Source: Nitrospirota bacterium (GTDB lineage Bacteria > Nitrospirota > Thermodesulfovibrionia > Thermodesulfovibrionales > Dissulfurispiraceae). Taken from it: a DNA stretch of 12,092 nt. Location: NCBI GenBank assembly GCA_013349595.1, contig DUZI01000022.1, forward strand, positions 1 to 12,092. Direction: 5' to 3'. A program made the position numbers and the translations under genes. This document shows positions 6,383 to 12,092 of this stretch, piece after piece. The notes under the pieces are model-generated. The model worked only from the letters and a program-made list of their open reading frames with translations. It was not told the origin of the DNA and did no database searches. Numbering within the stretch: the first letter of the stretch is position 1; the number at the start of each line of letters is the position of its first letter.

Positions 6383-8129
6383 TATATTAGTATTAATCTT
6401 CTCTGAGACAACCTTTGCATCAGAAACACGGCTTTCAGAAATAATTGTCTCCTCTGCAAGATTTGCAGTTCCATTAAAAGAACTATCTCAACAGGTTGAA
6501 GTAATAGAGTCTGATGAGATTAAAGACTACGGTGCAAACTCTATCGATGAGGCACTACGATATCTAAGTACTATAGATGTAATGCAAAGGGGTCCCTTTG
6601 GTATCCAATCAGATATTAGTATAAGGGGTGGGAGTTTTGAACAGACTTTGTTTTTGATTAATGGCATTAGGGTTAATGACCCACAAACAGGTCATTTTCA
6701 TAGTGATATTCCTATTGGTATCAATGAAATAGAAAGGATTGAGATAATGCCAGGTGCAAGTAGTGCTGTTTATGGTCATGGTAGTTTTGGTGGAATTATT
6801 AACATTATCACCAAAGACAAATCAGACAGTATCATCTCAGGAGGCGTAAAGCTTGGTGATAACAGCTACCAGCGAAAGAATATTGCCTTTACATTGCCAA
6901 TACCTGTTAATGTAAGATTTGGCTTTGAAGGACAGAAGTCTGATGGTTATAAGATAAATACTGACTTTGATAATAAGATCTTTAATGCCTTTTTAAATAG
7001 CAATCACCTAAATTTAATAACTGGTTTTTCAGAAAAGAAATTTGGTGCAAATAGTTTTTACACTGCAAAATATCCTATGCAGTGGGAACATACCAAGTCA
7101 TTTCTATTAGCAGGTAAAGGGGATTTTAAAATTGAGGCTGTAAAAATATCCCCCACATTCATTTACCGCCACCATTATGATTACTATGTTCTTATTAGAG
7201 ACAATCCCAGTTTTTATAACAACACACACAAAACCAACTACTTGTCCATGTCCGTTCCTTTATATATAGATACAAACTATGGCAAATTCATCACAGGATT
7301 TGAATTATCCTATGACAATATTGACAGCACAAGGCTTGGTAATAATAAAAGGAGTCATCAGGCCCTATTTGGTGGAATAAAAAAATACCTTGACAAATCA
7401 ATAATAAATCTTGATTTAAGACTTGACCACTACGATAGGGGGGTAGATTTTGAGCTTTCGCCCTCTTTTAGTGCCTTATATAAATTAACAAAAGATATTA
7501 AAGCCCGTATGGCAATCAATAAATCTTTTAGATTACCAAGTTATACAGAGCTTTATTACACATCACCAGTTCATAAAAGCAACCCTAATCTCAAGCCTGA
7601 AAAGGTATGGCAGATTGAAAGTGGTATGGATTTTTATGGAGAAAATTTTATGACATCATTTACCCTTTTTCAAAAGTGGGGAAGTAATATTATTGACTGG
7701 TTAAAGATGGGAGATTATTGGATTTCTGACAATATAAACAAGGTAGATACAACTGGTCTTACGAGTGCTGTTATATTTTTTTATAAATCTAATAGTATAA
7801 AATTTGATTACTCTTGGCTAAATCAAAGAAACAATGCCACTTTACAATCAGGGTATCTAAACTATCTTAGACATAAAGTAAACCTAACCATCAATTCCCA
7901 ATTACCTTTTGATATAAAAGGCACTATTTTAATAAGTCACCTCAAAAGGATTTATCAAGATTCTTATACACTCCTCGACCTTAAGATAACAAAGCCTGTC
8001 AAATACAATAAAATCAAAGGCAATTTATTTATAGAAGGCAAAAACCTTACAGACAAGACATATTACGACATTAATTCTGTAATAATGCCTGGCAGATGGC
8101 TATTTGCAGGTGTTGAGATAAAGATTTGA
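6345..8129 (+). CDS. TonB-dependent outer-membrane receptor (BtuB/CirA type)
   Basis: This 594-residue outer-membrane transporter has a signal peptide (basic MRFQTKR, hydrophobic LLIWISILVLIF, predicted cut after A25 in TFA-S). A TonB-box-like strand (LSEIIVSS, 30-37) is followed by the plug domain (about 46-157; VEVIESDEIKD, IRGG at 93-96, LINGIRVNDPQTGH, IERIEIMPGASSAVYG, GGIINIITK). The rest is a 22-strand-type barrel with alternating aromatic strands, the LPSYTELYY and NPNLKPEKVWQIESGMDF motifs, and the ending GRWLFAGVEIKI. Length and motifs are close to BtuB-class receptors, but the substrate cannot be told from sequence; cobalamin, an iron chelate or another metal complex are all possible. 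No cobalamin riboswitch or Fur box was seen upstream. It is embedded between HDOD and HD-GYP genes on the same strand and probably in one mRNA. TonB/ExbBD are not in the window. Confidence 0.93.
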   Translation: MRFQTKRLLIWISILVLIFSETTFASETRLSEIIVSSARFAVPLKELSQQVEVIESDEIKDYGANSIDEALRYLSTIDVMQRGPFGIQSDISIRGGSFEQTLFLINGIRVNDPQTGHFHSDIPIGINEIERIEIMPGASSAVYGHGSFGGIINIITKDKSDSIISGGVKLGDNSYQRKNIAFTLPIPVNVRFGFEGQKSDGYKINTDFDNKIFNAFLNSNHLNLITGFSEKKFGANSFYTAKYPMQWEHTKSFLLAGKGDFKIEAVKISPTFIYRHHYDYYVLIRDNPSFYNNTHKTNYLSMSVPLYIDTNYGKFITGFELSYDNIDSTRLGNNKRSHQALFGGIKKYLDKSIINLDLRLDHYDRGVDFELSPSFSALYKLTKDIKARMAINKSFRLPSYTELYYTSPVHKSNPNLKPEKVWQIESGMDFYGENFMTSFTLFQKWGSNIIDWLKMGDYWISDNINKVDTTGLTSAVIFFYKSNSIKFDYSWLNQRNNATLQSGYLNYLRHKVNLTINSQLPFDIKGTILISHLKRIYQDSYTLLDLKITKPVKYNKIKGNLFIEGKNLTDKTYYDINSVIMPGRWLFAGVEIKI

Positions 8130-8145
8130 TAATAGATATCCAATT

Positions 8146-9450
8146 ATGAATGATGAGATAAAAGTCCCTTATATATCAAAGGAGGAGTTATCTCAAGGAG
8201 AGTCCATTTTTAATCGGACTGTCTCTGAATTAGGTGAAAAACAGTCTATCGTTGCAGAAGAAGACATCTATTCAGAAACAGGTATCAAACTCGTTTCATC
8301 TGGCACAAAGATTAAAAATAAGATATGGGAAAAGATTGTCAATCACAAGTTAATCAAACCAATTACAGAGAGTGTATCTATTGAAAACTGTCTTACCATC
8401 AATGACATAGTTAGTCAAGCAAAGTCAATCATTCAAAATGAATTATTTTTTGTTCGTTTGGCAAGGTCAATCGACGATCCAAAATATTTACTTAATAAAT
8501 TAAAAGAAATCAACTTACCAAAACCAATTCTAAATAGACTTACTGTAGTAAGAGATGCAAGGCCAAGATTATATAGTCACTTATTAAGGACCTCAATTAT
8601 CTCAGCCTATTTTTCTTTCTTCCATAATTTAGAGCCCTTAAAGTCTGATCAATTAATATGTGCCTCTATTACACACGACATGGGAGAGATGCATACAGAT
8701 CCAAAGATTTTAGAACCAAACCATATTGTTACTGCTGAAGAGAGAAGATTTATTCATGTCCATCCTGCTACAGGTTATTTTATGCTTCAAAATTTCCCAG
8801 ATCTAAAAGGGGAATGTGCCGTTGCAGTATTACAACACCATGAGAGGCTTGACGGTAGTGGTTATCCTTCAGGTTTAAAGGGAAATGAAATATCTATTTT
8901 AGGACAAATTCTTTCTGTTGCAGAGGTTGCAGATGCCCTTACCTGGAAATTCACAAGTTTAAAAGAAATTAAAGTTGCACTTAATCTAAATAGAAAGAGA
9001 TTTAATACTTTATTTGTTGATTGCCTTTTACAGTGTGTTATGGAAAAAGAGGACAATAATAAAAAAAATACAAAGATTAAAGAAAAAGAACTAAAGAAAA
9101 GATTAAGTTTGATATCATCAGTTTATGATTCTACAATCAAGGTTTCTTCTTATTCTGAAAATAAAGAACCACTTAAAAGCTTAAACAATAGATTAAAAAT
9201 GTTTAGATACTTTTTAGTCGAATTTGGCTTTGATCCAAATGACCACGAGTTACTCTACGAGATGAACAAAGATGAACCAGAGTCAATAGAGGCAATCACA
9301 CTTATGGTAAGGGAGTTTTTGTGGCAAAACAGAGACTTGTTGCTATTTATAGAGTCAAATAAAAATCATATTGAAGAAAATTTAGATGAAGATGGTAAAA
9401 AGGCAATCTCTAAATTACGTACTGATTTACAAAAGAATTTAGCTACATAA
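8146..9450 (+). CDS. HD-GYP domain protein, probable cyclic-di-GMP phosphodiesterase
   Basis: This 434-residue soluble protein has three parts. The N-terminal module (about 30-85; VAEEDIYSETGIKLVSSGTKI and a helix) resembles the stand-alone protein encoded at 10753-11049. The HD-GYP domain (about 135-300) contains H145, H177-D178 in ITHDMGEM, H206, HHERLDGSGYPSGLKGNE (H231, H232, D236, G239-Y240-P241) and D263. A largely helical, charged C-terminal region (about 300-434) is not recognised. HD-GYP enzymes hydrolyse c-di-GMP with a bi- or trinuclear metal centre, and the metal and GYP residues are present. The usual lysine of HDxGK is glutamate here (E181), a deviation whose effect is unclear. 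The gene begins 16 nt after the TonB receptor stop without a strong Shine-Dalgarno, so translation may be coupled. It converges on the merR-type gene with only 4 nt between the stops. Confidence 0.9.
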   Translation: MNDEIKVPYISKEELSQGESIFNRTVSELGEKQSIVAEEDIYSETGIKLVSSGTKIKNKIWEKIVNHKLIKPITESVSIENCLTINDIVSQAKSIIQNELFFVRLARSIDDPKYLLNKLKEINLPKPILNRLTVVRDARPRLYSHLLRTSIISAYFSFFHNLEPLKSDQLICASITHDMGEMHTDPKILEPNHIVTAEERRFIHVHPATGYFMLQNFPDLKGECAVAVLQHHERLDGSGYPSGLKGNEISILGQILSVAEVADALTWKFTSLKEIKVALNLNRKRFNTLFVDCLLQCVMEKEDNNKKNTKIKEKELKKRLSLISSVYDSTIKVSSYSENKEPLKSLNNRLKMFRYFLVEFGFDPNDHELLYEMNKDEPESIEAITLMVREFLWQNRDLLLFIESNKNHIEENLDEDGKKAISKLRTDLQKNLAT

Positions 9451-9454
9451 GTAA

Positions 9455-9844
9455 TCAAGAAAACTCTTCAAGTATTTTCTTCAATCTATCTTTTACAAAG
9501 GCAACAAGATTGCTGTCTTTGATTTCTATATTATCTCTCCTTGAAAAAATGTCATTATTTAATTCAGAAGTCCTTGAATTAATCTTTTTCTTTATACCTT
9601 CAATGGCATATCCTTCATCTTGCTGGAGTTTTTTTATGTAAAGTAATAAATCAATCTCCTTTTTGGTATATACCCTTTGTCCTGATTTGGTCTTCTTAGG
9701 TTTTAGATTTGGGAATAAGGATTCCCAATACCTAATAATATAAGCTTCAAGTCCTACAATCTTACTTACTTCTCCAATCTTATAAAAGAGTTTTTCTCTT
9801 GATAGGTAAAAAGGGGGCTGATTATCCTCATTAATTGAATTCAT
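9455..9844 (-). CDS. MerR-family transcriptional regulator
   Basis: This 129-residue DNA-binding protein has a winged-helix MerR N-terminal domain (about 19-85): FYKIGEVSKIVGLEAYIIRYWE is the helix-turn-helix, followed by the wing with SGQRVYTKKEIDLLLYIKKL. A lysine-rich segment and a short C-terminal helix (about 112-129) follow. There is no metal-binding cysteine pattern and no large ligand domain, so it belongs to the short MerR group often found just downstream of IHF-alpha genes, whose signal is unknown. The gene starts 13 nt after the IHF-alpha stop with only a weak TTTAGG Shine-Dalgarno, implying cotranscription. The operon promoter has a MerR-type 19-bp spacer with a central dyad, so autoregulation is plausible. 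There is no visible terminator between it and the convergent HD-GYP gene. Confidence 0.9.
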   Translation of the reverse strand: MNSINEDNQPPFYLSREKLFYKIGEVSKIVGLEAYIIRYWESLFPNLKPKKTKSGQRVYTKKEIDLLLYIKKLQQDEGYAIEGIKKKINSRTSELNNDIFSRRDNIEIKDSNLVAFVKDRLKKILEEFS

Positions 9845-9857
9845 TACCTAAACAAAA

Positions 9858-10145
9858 TCATGTTGCATTATTGATTTTTAATATTTTTTTTATCTGATCA
9901 CTAGCCTTAAAAGTTACTACTCTTCTTGGTGTTATCTCGACTTCTATCTTTGTTTTAGGATTTCTACCAACCCTTGCATTTTTCTTTTTTACTGTAAAAG
10001 TACCAAAACCAGAAATTTTAACTGTCTCATTAGCAATTAGTGATTCTTTTATTTTTTCAATTACAATCTCAACAATTAATTGAGCCTCTGCTTTTTGAAG
10101 TCCGTTTTTTTCAATTAATAATGCCACAATATCTGCTTTTGTCAT
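9858..10145 (-). CDS. ihfA: Integration host factor alpha / HU-family DNA-bending protein
   Basis: This 95-residue nucleoid protein has the HU/IHF signature: MTKADIVALL at the start, ISGFGTFTVKKK (44-55), the DNA-intercalating arm GRNPKT with P63, and PRRVVTFKAS (73-82). RRVVTF and the adjacent merR gene favour IHF alpha over HU, but the two subfamilies cannot be separated firmly here. Such proteins bend DNA in recombination, replication and sigma54-type transcription. The start was chosen at the ATG ending at 10145: TAAGGAG lies 8 nt upstream. A GTG three codons earlier (10152-10154) overlaps that Shine-Dalgarno and is unlikely to be used. It is the first gene of an operon with the merR-type regulator. 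Confidence 0.93.
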   Translation of the reverse strand: MTKADIVALLIEKNGLQKAEAQLIVEIVIEKIKESLIANETVKISGFGTFTVKKKNARVGRNPKTKIEVEITPRRVVTFKASDQIKKILKINNAT

Positions 10146-10153
10146 TTTAATCA

Positions 10154-10160
10154 CTCCTTA
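10154..10160 (-). promoter_or_regulatory. Ribosome binding site that decides the IHF-alpha start
   Basis: On the minus strand TAAGGAG is a strong Shine-Dalgarno, with 8 nt separating it from the ATG at 10145. It overlaps the in-frame GTG at 10152-10154, which rules that longer start out. Confidence 0.8.
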
Positions 10161-10191
10161 TAAAATATTAATTTGTCTCTTTTAAACCGTG

Positions 10192-10222
10192 ATTGTACAA
10201 CAATATCTCATTGTATTGTCAA
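10192..10222 (-). promoter_or_regulatory. ihfA-merR promoter with 19-bp spacer and central dyad, MerR-type
   Basis: On the minus strand the -35 box TTGACA (10217-10222) matches consensus and TACAAT (10192-10197) is a good -10 box, but the spacer is 19 bp instead of 17. Inside the spacer ACAAT-GAGAT-ATTGT is a perfect 5-bp inverted repeat centred exactly on spacer position 10. A long 19-20 bp spacer occupied by a dyad is the known architecture of MerR-activated promoters. The second gene of this operon is a MerR-family regulator, so autoregulation is inferred. An alternative -10 (TGTACA, 17-bp spacing) is possible. Confidence 0.65.
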
Positions 10223-10239
10223 GTATTTGGTTTGTCCTT

Positions 10240-10445
10240 AAAATAGCGATAGTAAGGGCTGTTTCAGGATTTTTATAATCGACAAATTTTATTTATATTT
10301 TTGATTTATACATTTAAAACAATGCCTTACGACAAAGCCCCCCCTAGGAACTTTTTTTATAAGGTGTCGTATAAAAATCCTTCACCAGCCCTTCCTATCT
10401 TACTTGCTGATTTTACTAAGCTTTTTACTTCCATCGCTGATTTTT
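10240..10445 (+). repeat. MITE-like palindromic repeat, copy 3
   Basis: The left arm (10240-10283) reads AAAATAGCGATAG, TAAGGGCTG, then GGATTTTTATAATCGAC. The right arm (10366-10399) reads GTCGTATAAAAATCC, then CAGCCCTTCCTATC, which is its near-perfect inverse complement. About 30 extra bases separate the right arm from the last block CATCGCTGATTTT. The core holds AATGCCTTACGACAAAG, a run of seven C, CTAGGAAC and AAGGTGTCGTAT; TACGACA and TGTCGTA form an inner hairpin. An apparent reading frame through copies 3 and 4 is a by-product of the repeat and not a gene. Confidence 0.88.
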
Positions 10446-10456
10446 GGTTTGTCCTT

Positions 10457-10651
10457 AAAATAGCGCTTAGGAAAGGCTGTTTCAGGATTTTTATAATCGA
10501 CAAATTTTATTTATAATTTTGATTTATACATTTAAAACAATGCCTTACGACAAAGCCCCCCTAGGAACTTTTTTATAAGGTGTTGTATAAAAATCCTTCA
10601 CCAGCCCTTCCTACTTGATTTTATTAAGTTTTCAGTTCTATCGCTGCTTTT
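10457..10651 (+). repeat. MITE-like palindromic repeat, copy 4
   Basis: The left end AAAATAGCGCTTAGGAAAGG carries small changes relative to copy 3. GGATTTTTATAATCGACA and the core through AAGGTGTTGTAT are almost identical to copy 3. The right end CAGCCCTTCCTACTTGATTT followed by TTCAGTTCTATCGCTG matches the reverse complement of the nadE-proximal end of copy 2, which fixes the right border of the family. Confidence 0.88.
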
Positions 10652-10708
10652 GGATTTGTGATAAAAAAAGCCTAAAATAAAATAACGAATAAGCAAAATT
10701 TTATTTTA

Positions 10709-10717
10709 TGATATAAT
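10709..10717 (+). promoter_or_regulatory. Extended -10 promoter of the 10753-12092 operon
   Basis: TGATATAAT is a perfect extended -10 element. No good -35 lies 16-18 nt upstream, which is common for extended -10 promoters. It sits 35 nt before the GTG start, leaving a leader with the AGGAGG at 10741-10746. It lies 57 nt downstream of repeat copy 4. Confidence 0.6.
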
Positions 10718-10752
10718 ATTTATCCTATTAATTTGCACATAGGAGGTCTATC

Positions 10753-11049
10753 GTGGCAAAAGTTGCAATAGCTAACGTTAAAACAGGGATGAAACTTCTA
10801 AAACCAGTAATCAATGATTCAGGTATGGTAATGCTTGGAGAAGGAACAATCCTTACTGATCAAATGATTAATAAACTCAACAACATGAACATAAGTTTTG
10901 TTTATGTAGAAGGCTCACAAGCAAAGACAAAAAGCAAAGAAGCATTAATAAATGAGATTAATGAAAGATTTCAAAAATCGGGCACTAATGAACAAATGGT
11001 GTTACTTCATAAATTAATGATTGAACATATTGAGGAGACCTATAAATGA
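10753..11049 (+). CDS. Stand-alone homologue of the HD-GYP N-terminal module
   Basis: This 98-residue soluble protein has an N-terminal module (about 1-55) in the style of domains that precede HD-GYP catalytic domains: a strand with VKTGMKLLKPVINDSG, the turn GEGTILTDQMINKL, and a final strand ISFVYVEG. A helical tail (about 60-98) follows. The same pattern occurs within the HD-GYP protein of this window (residues 38-75). Here no catalytic domain follows in the same chain; the next gene, an HDOD protein, overlaps it by 4 nt (ATGA), suggesting that the two proteins work together. The start is GTG, chosen because AGGAGG lies 6 nt upstream and no ATG is suitably placed. Its function is unknown; a sensing or protein-binding role is inferred. 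Confidence 0.85.
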   Translation: MAKVAIANVKTGMKLLKPVINDSGMVMLGEGTILTDQMINKLNNMNISFVYVEGSQAKTKSKEALINEINERFQKSGTNEQMVLLHKLMIEHIEETYK

Positions 11050-11885
11050 TTGATACTAAAAACCTAAGGTCACAGATTGAAAAGATTGATACATTGCCAA
11101 CAATACCAAGCACCTTAAGAAAACTTCTGTCTGTCATTGAAGACCCAAAGGTATCTCTAAGTGACATAGGTTCATTTATATCTAATGACCCTGTCCTTAC
11201 ATCAAGGGTGATAAAGGTTGTTAATTCACCAATATATGGATTTCCAGGCAGAATTTCCTCTGTAAATCAGGCATTAATACTATTAGGTCTAAATGTCGTT
11301 AAAGGCATGTTACTGGGCGTATCTGTCTTTGAGGCCATGAAGAAGACTATGGAAGGCTTATGGGAACATTCAATTGGTTGTGCGGTCACTTCAAAGATAA
11401 TCGGCACTAAAAAAGGTTTAGCTGATATTGAGGAATTATCTGTTGCAGGCATTCTTCATGATATTGGAAAGGTTGCCATGGGACTTAAATTTTTAGATGA
11501 ATACAAGGGGCTTATAAAAAAAGCAATTGACAAAAATGTATTGCTCATTGATTTAGAAAAAGAATTGTTCTTTGTGACTCATTCAGAAACAGGGGCATGG
11601 ATTGGCCAAAGATGGAATTTTCCAAAAAGCCTTATTGAGATTTTAGAATATCATCACAAGCCTCAACTATCAAAAAATTATGCAATTCAGACTGCAGTGG
11701 TTCACTTGGCTGATATACTTGTGAGAGCAAAAGGATTTGGTTTTGCAGGTGATTATCTCATACCTACAATTAATCCTATTGCATGGCAAAGGGTAGGTCT
11801 TAGCAAAGACGAGTTAAAGGAAGTCATTGCTGAGATGGAAGATTCATTAGCTGAATCAGGGGAGTTTAACCTAGAGGATGATTAA
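11046..11885 (+). CDS. HDOD-domain signalling protein (paralogue 2)
   Basis: This 279-residue soluble protein is a single HDOD domain and close paralogue of the protein at 5546-6382. Shared landmarks are LPTIPSTLRKLLSVIEDP, NDPVLTSRVIKVVNSP, SSVNQALILLGLNVVKGMLLG, KKTMEGLWEHSIGCA and the ending FNLEDD. The HD ligand set is complete: H108, H138-D139 in LHDIGK, H179, H203/H204 and D223. The ATG overlaps the stop of the preceding 98-residue protein gene (ATGA), indicating tight coupling, and its own stop is overlapped by 8 nt by the next gene. Activity is unproven: HDOD proteins are often binding scaffolds in c-di-GMP, pilus or chemotaxis circuits, but the retained residues allow hydrolysis. Confidence 0.92.
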   Translation: MIDTKNLRSQIEKIDTLPTIPSTLRKLLSVIEDPKVSLSDIGSFISNDPVLTSRVIKVVNSPIYGFPGRISSVNQALILLGLNVVKGMLLGVSVFEAMKKTMEGLWEHSIGCAVTSKIIGTKKGLADIEELSVAGILHDIGKVAMGLKFLDEYKGLIKKAIDKNVLLIDLEKELFFVTHSETGAWIGQRWNFPKSLIEILEYHHKPQLSKNYAIQTAVVHLADILVRAKGFGFAGDYLIPTINPIAWQRVGLSKDELKEVIAEMEDSLAESGEFNLEDD

Positions 11886-12092
11886 AAATCAAAATATAGT
11901 TCTTGTTATCAATGACATCGCCATCTCTACTACTATAAACGACAAACTAGGTGTATTTTACAATATTAATAGTTTCAAAAAAATCTCCAATGCCTTAGAT
12001 AGCATCTACAATTCCCTGCCTGATTTGATTATTACAGATTTTTCAAGCGATGCAACTGAGATCTCGAAAATAATCAGTGAAGTAAAAAAAGA
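11878..12092 (+). CDS. Response-regulator receiver-like protein, N-terminal part (cut by window end)
   Basis: The frame opens at ATG 11878 and remains open to the window end (71 residues visible). It reads as the first half of a CheY-like receiver: hydrophobic first strand NIVLVINDI with D13 as acidic-pocket residue, SFKKISNALDSIYNSLPDLI as helix and strand, and D54 in LIITDF at the phosphoacceptor position. The first acidic residue of the usual pair is asparagine (N12) and the spacing before D54 is short, so the receiver is somewhat degenerate. It overlaps the HDOD stop by 8 nt; GGGGAG lies 13 nt upstream, a rather long distance. The output domain is beyond the window. Confidence 0.7.
   Translation, partial: MIKNQNIVLVINDIAISTTINDKLGVFYNINSFKKISNALDSIYNSLPDLIITDFSSDATEISKIISEVKK

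Larger units (their letters stand above)
10226..10651 (+). repeat. Tandem duplication of the palindromic repeat with short flank, unit about 217 bp
   Basis: The junction TTTGGTTTGTCCTTAAAATA occurs at 10226 and again at 10443, exactly 217 bp apart, each time leading into a complete copy of the palindromic repeat. The shared flank TTTGGTTTGTCC lies outside the repeat, so the second copy most likely arose by tandem duplication rather than a second independent insertion. The copies differ by point changes and small length changes near the right end. Most of the 597-nt gap between ihfA and the next gene is this duplication. Confidence 0.85.

Noticed and set aside
9448..9470. A bidirectional terminator between the convergent HD-GYP and merR genes
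   Set aside because: The stops are only 4 nt apart, and no inverted repeat with T-tracts is visible.
10301..10516. A 71-codon plus-strand reading frame across repeat copies 3 and 4
   Set aside because: It is composed entirely of repeat sequence, has no Shine-Dalgarno, and the same peptide (GCFRIFIID) appears by chance from the repeat elsewhere in a different context.
10684..10705. GAATAAGCAAAATT near the 10753 operon promoter as a fragment of a fifth repeat copy
   Set aside because: It resembles the core of copies 1 and 2 (GAATAAAGCAAAATT), but the flanking arms are missing or in the wrong order; in AT-rich DNA this is too weak.
1..12092. CRISPR array, tRNA or rRNA genes
   Set aside because: No regularly spaced short repeats and no tRNA or rRNA-like conserved sequence were found; the repeats present are long, palindromic and irregularly spaced.

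Overview
The window is an AT-rich bacterial chromosome segment. A TonB-dependent outer-membrane receptor shows that the host is Gram-negative. The rubrerythrin-type protein, the persulfide-type MBL/rhodanese enzyme and the many HDOD/HD-GYP signalling proteins fit an anaerobic or microaerophilic, sulfur-active bacterium, for example in Nitrospirota, Desulfobacterota or a related lineage. That placement is inference; no rRNA or other taxonomic marker is present. LAYOUT: (1) 1-1235, minus strand: a membrane PAS-GAF sensor whose 3' end runs into a palindromic repeat. (2) 1340-5192, plus strand: glutamine-dependent NAD+ synthetase (nadE), a small exported protein, a rubrerythrin-like diiron protein and a rhodanese/MBL-fold sulfur enzyme. 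The last three form a tight redox/sulfur-stress operon. (3) 5196-5492: a decayed rsmI (16S rRNA methyltransferase) pseudogene. (4) 5546-9450, plus strand: HDOD protein, TonB-dependent receptor (overlapping it by 38 nt) and HD-GYP protein. (5) 9455-10145, minus strand: an IHF-alpha/HU-type DNA-bending protein followed by a MerR-family regulator. Their promoter has a 19-bp spacer with a dyad exactly at its centre, the hallmark of MerR control. (6) 10226-10651: two tandem copies of the palindromic repeat in the divergent intergenic region. (7) 10709-12092, plus strand: a stand-alone homologue of an HD-GYP N-terminal module, a second HDOD protein overlapping it by 4 nt, and the start of a receiver-domain protein overlapping that by 8 nt and cut by the window edge. 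HOW IT FITS TOGETHER: regions 4 and 7 look like parallel signalling operons, each with a near-paralogous HDOD protein that keeps a complete HD metal-ligand set and a partner carrying the same small N-terminal module. The most unusual structure is a MITE-like family of about 185-205 bp, present in four copies. It has imperfect terminal inverted repeats of about 36-44 nt around a nested hairpin. Two copies extend into coding sequence: one supplies the last 17 codons of nadE and another the last 12 codons and stop of the sensor gene. This resembles, by analogy only, the protein-invading palindromic elements described in Rickettsia.
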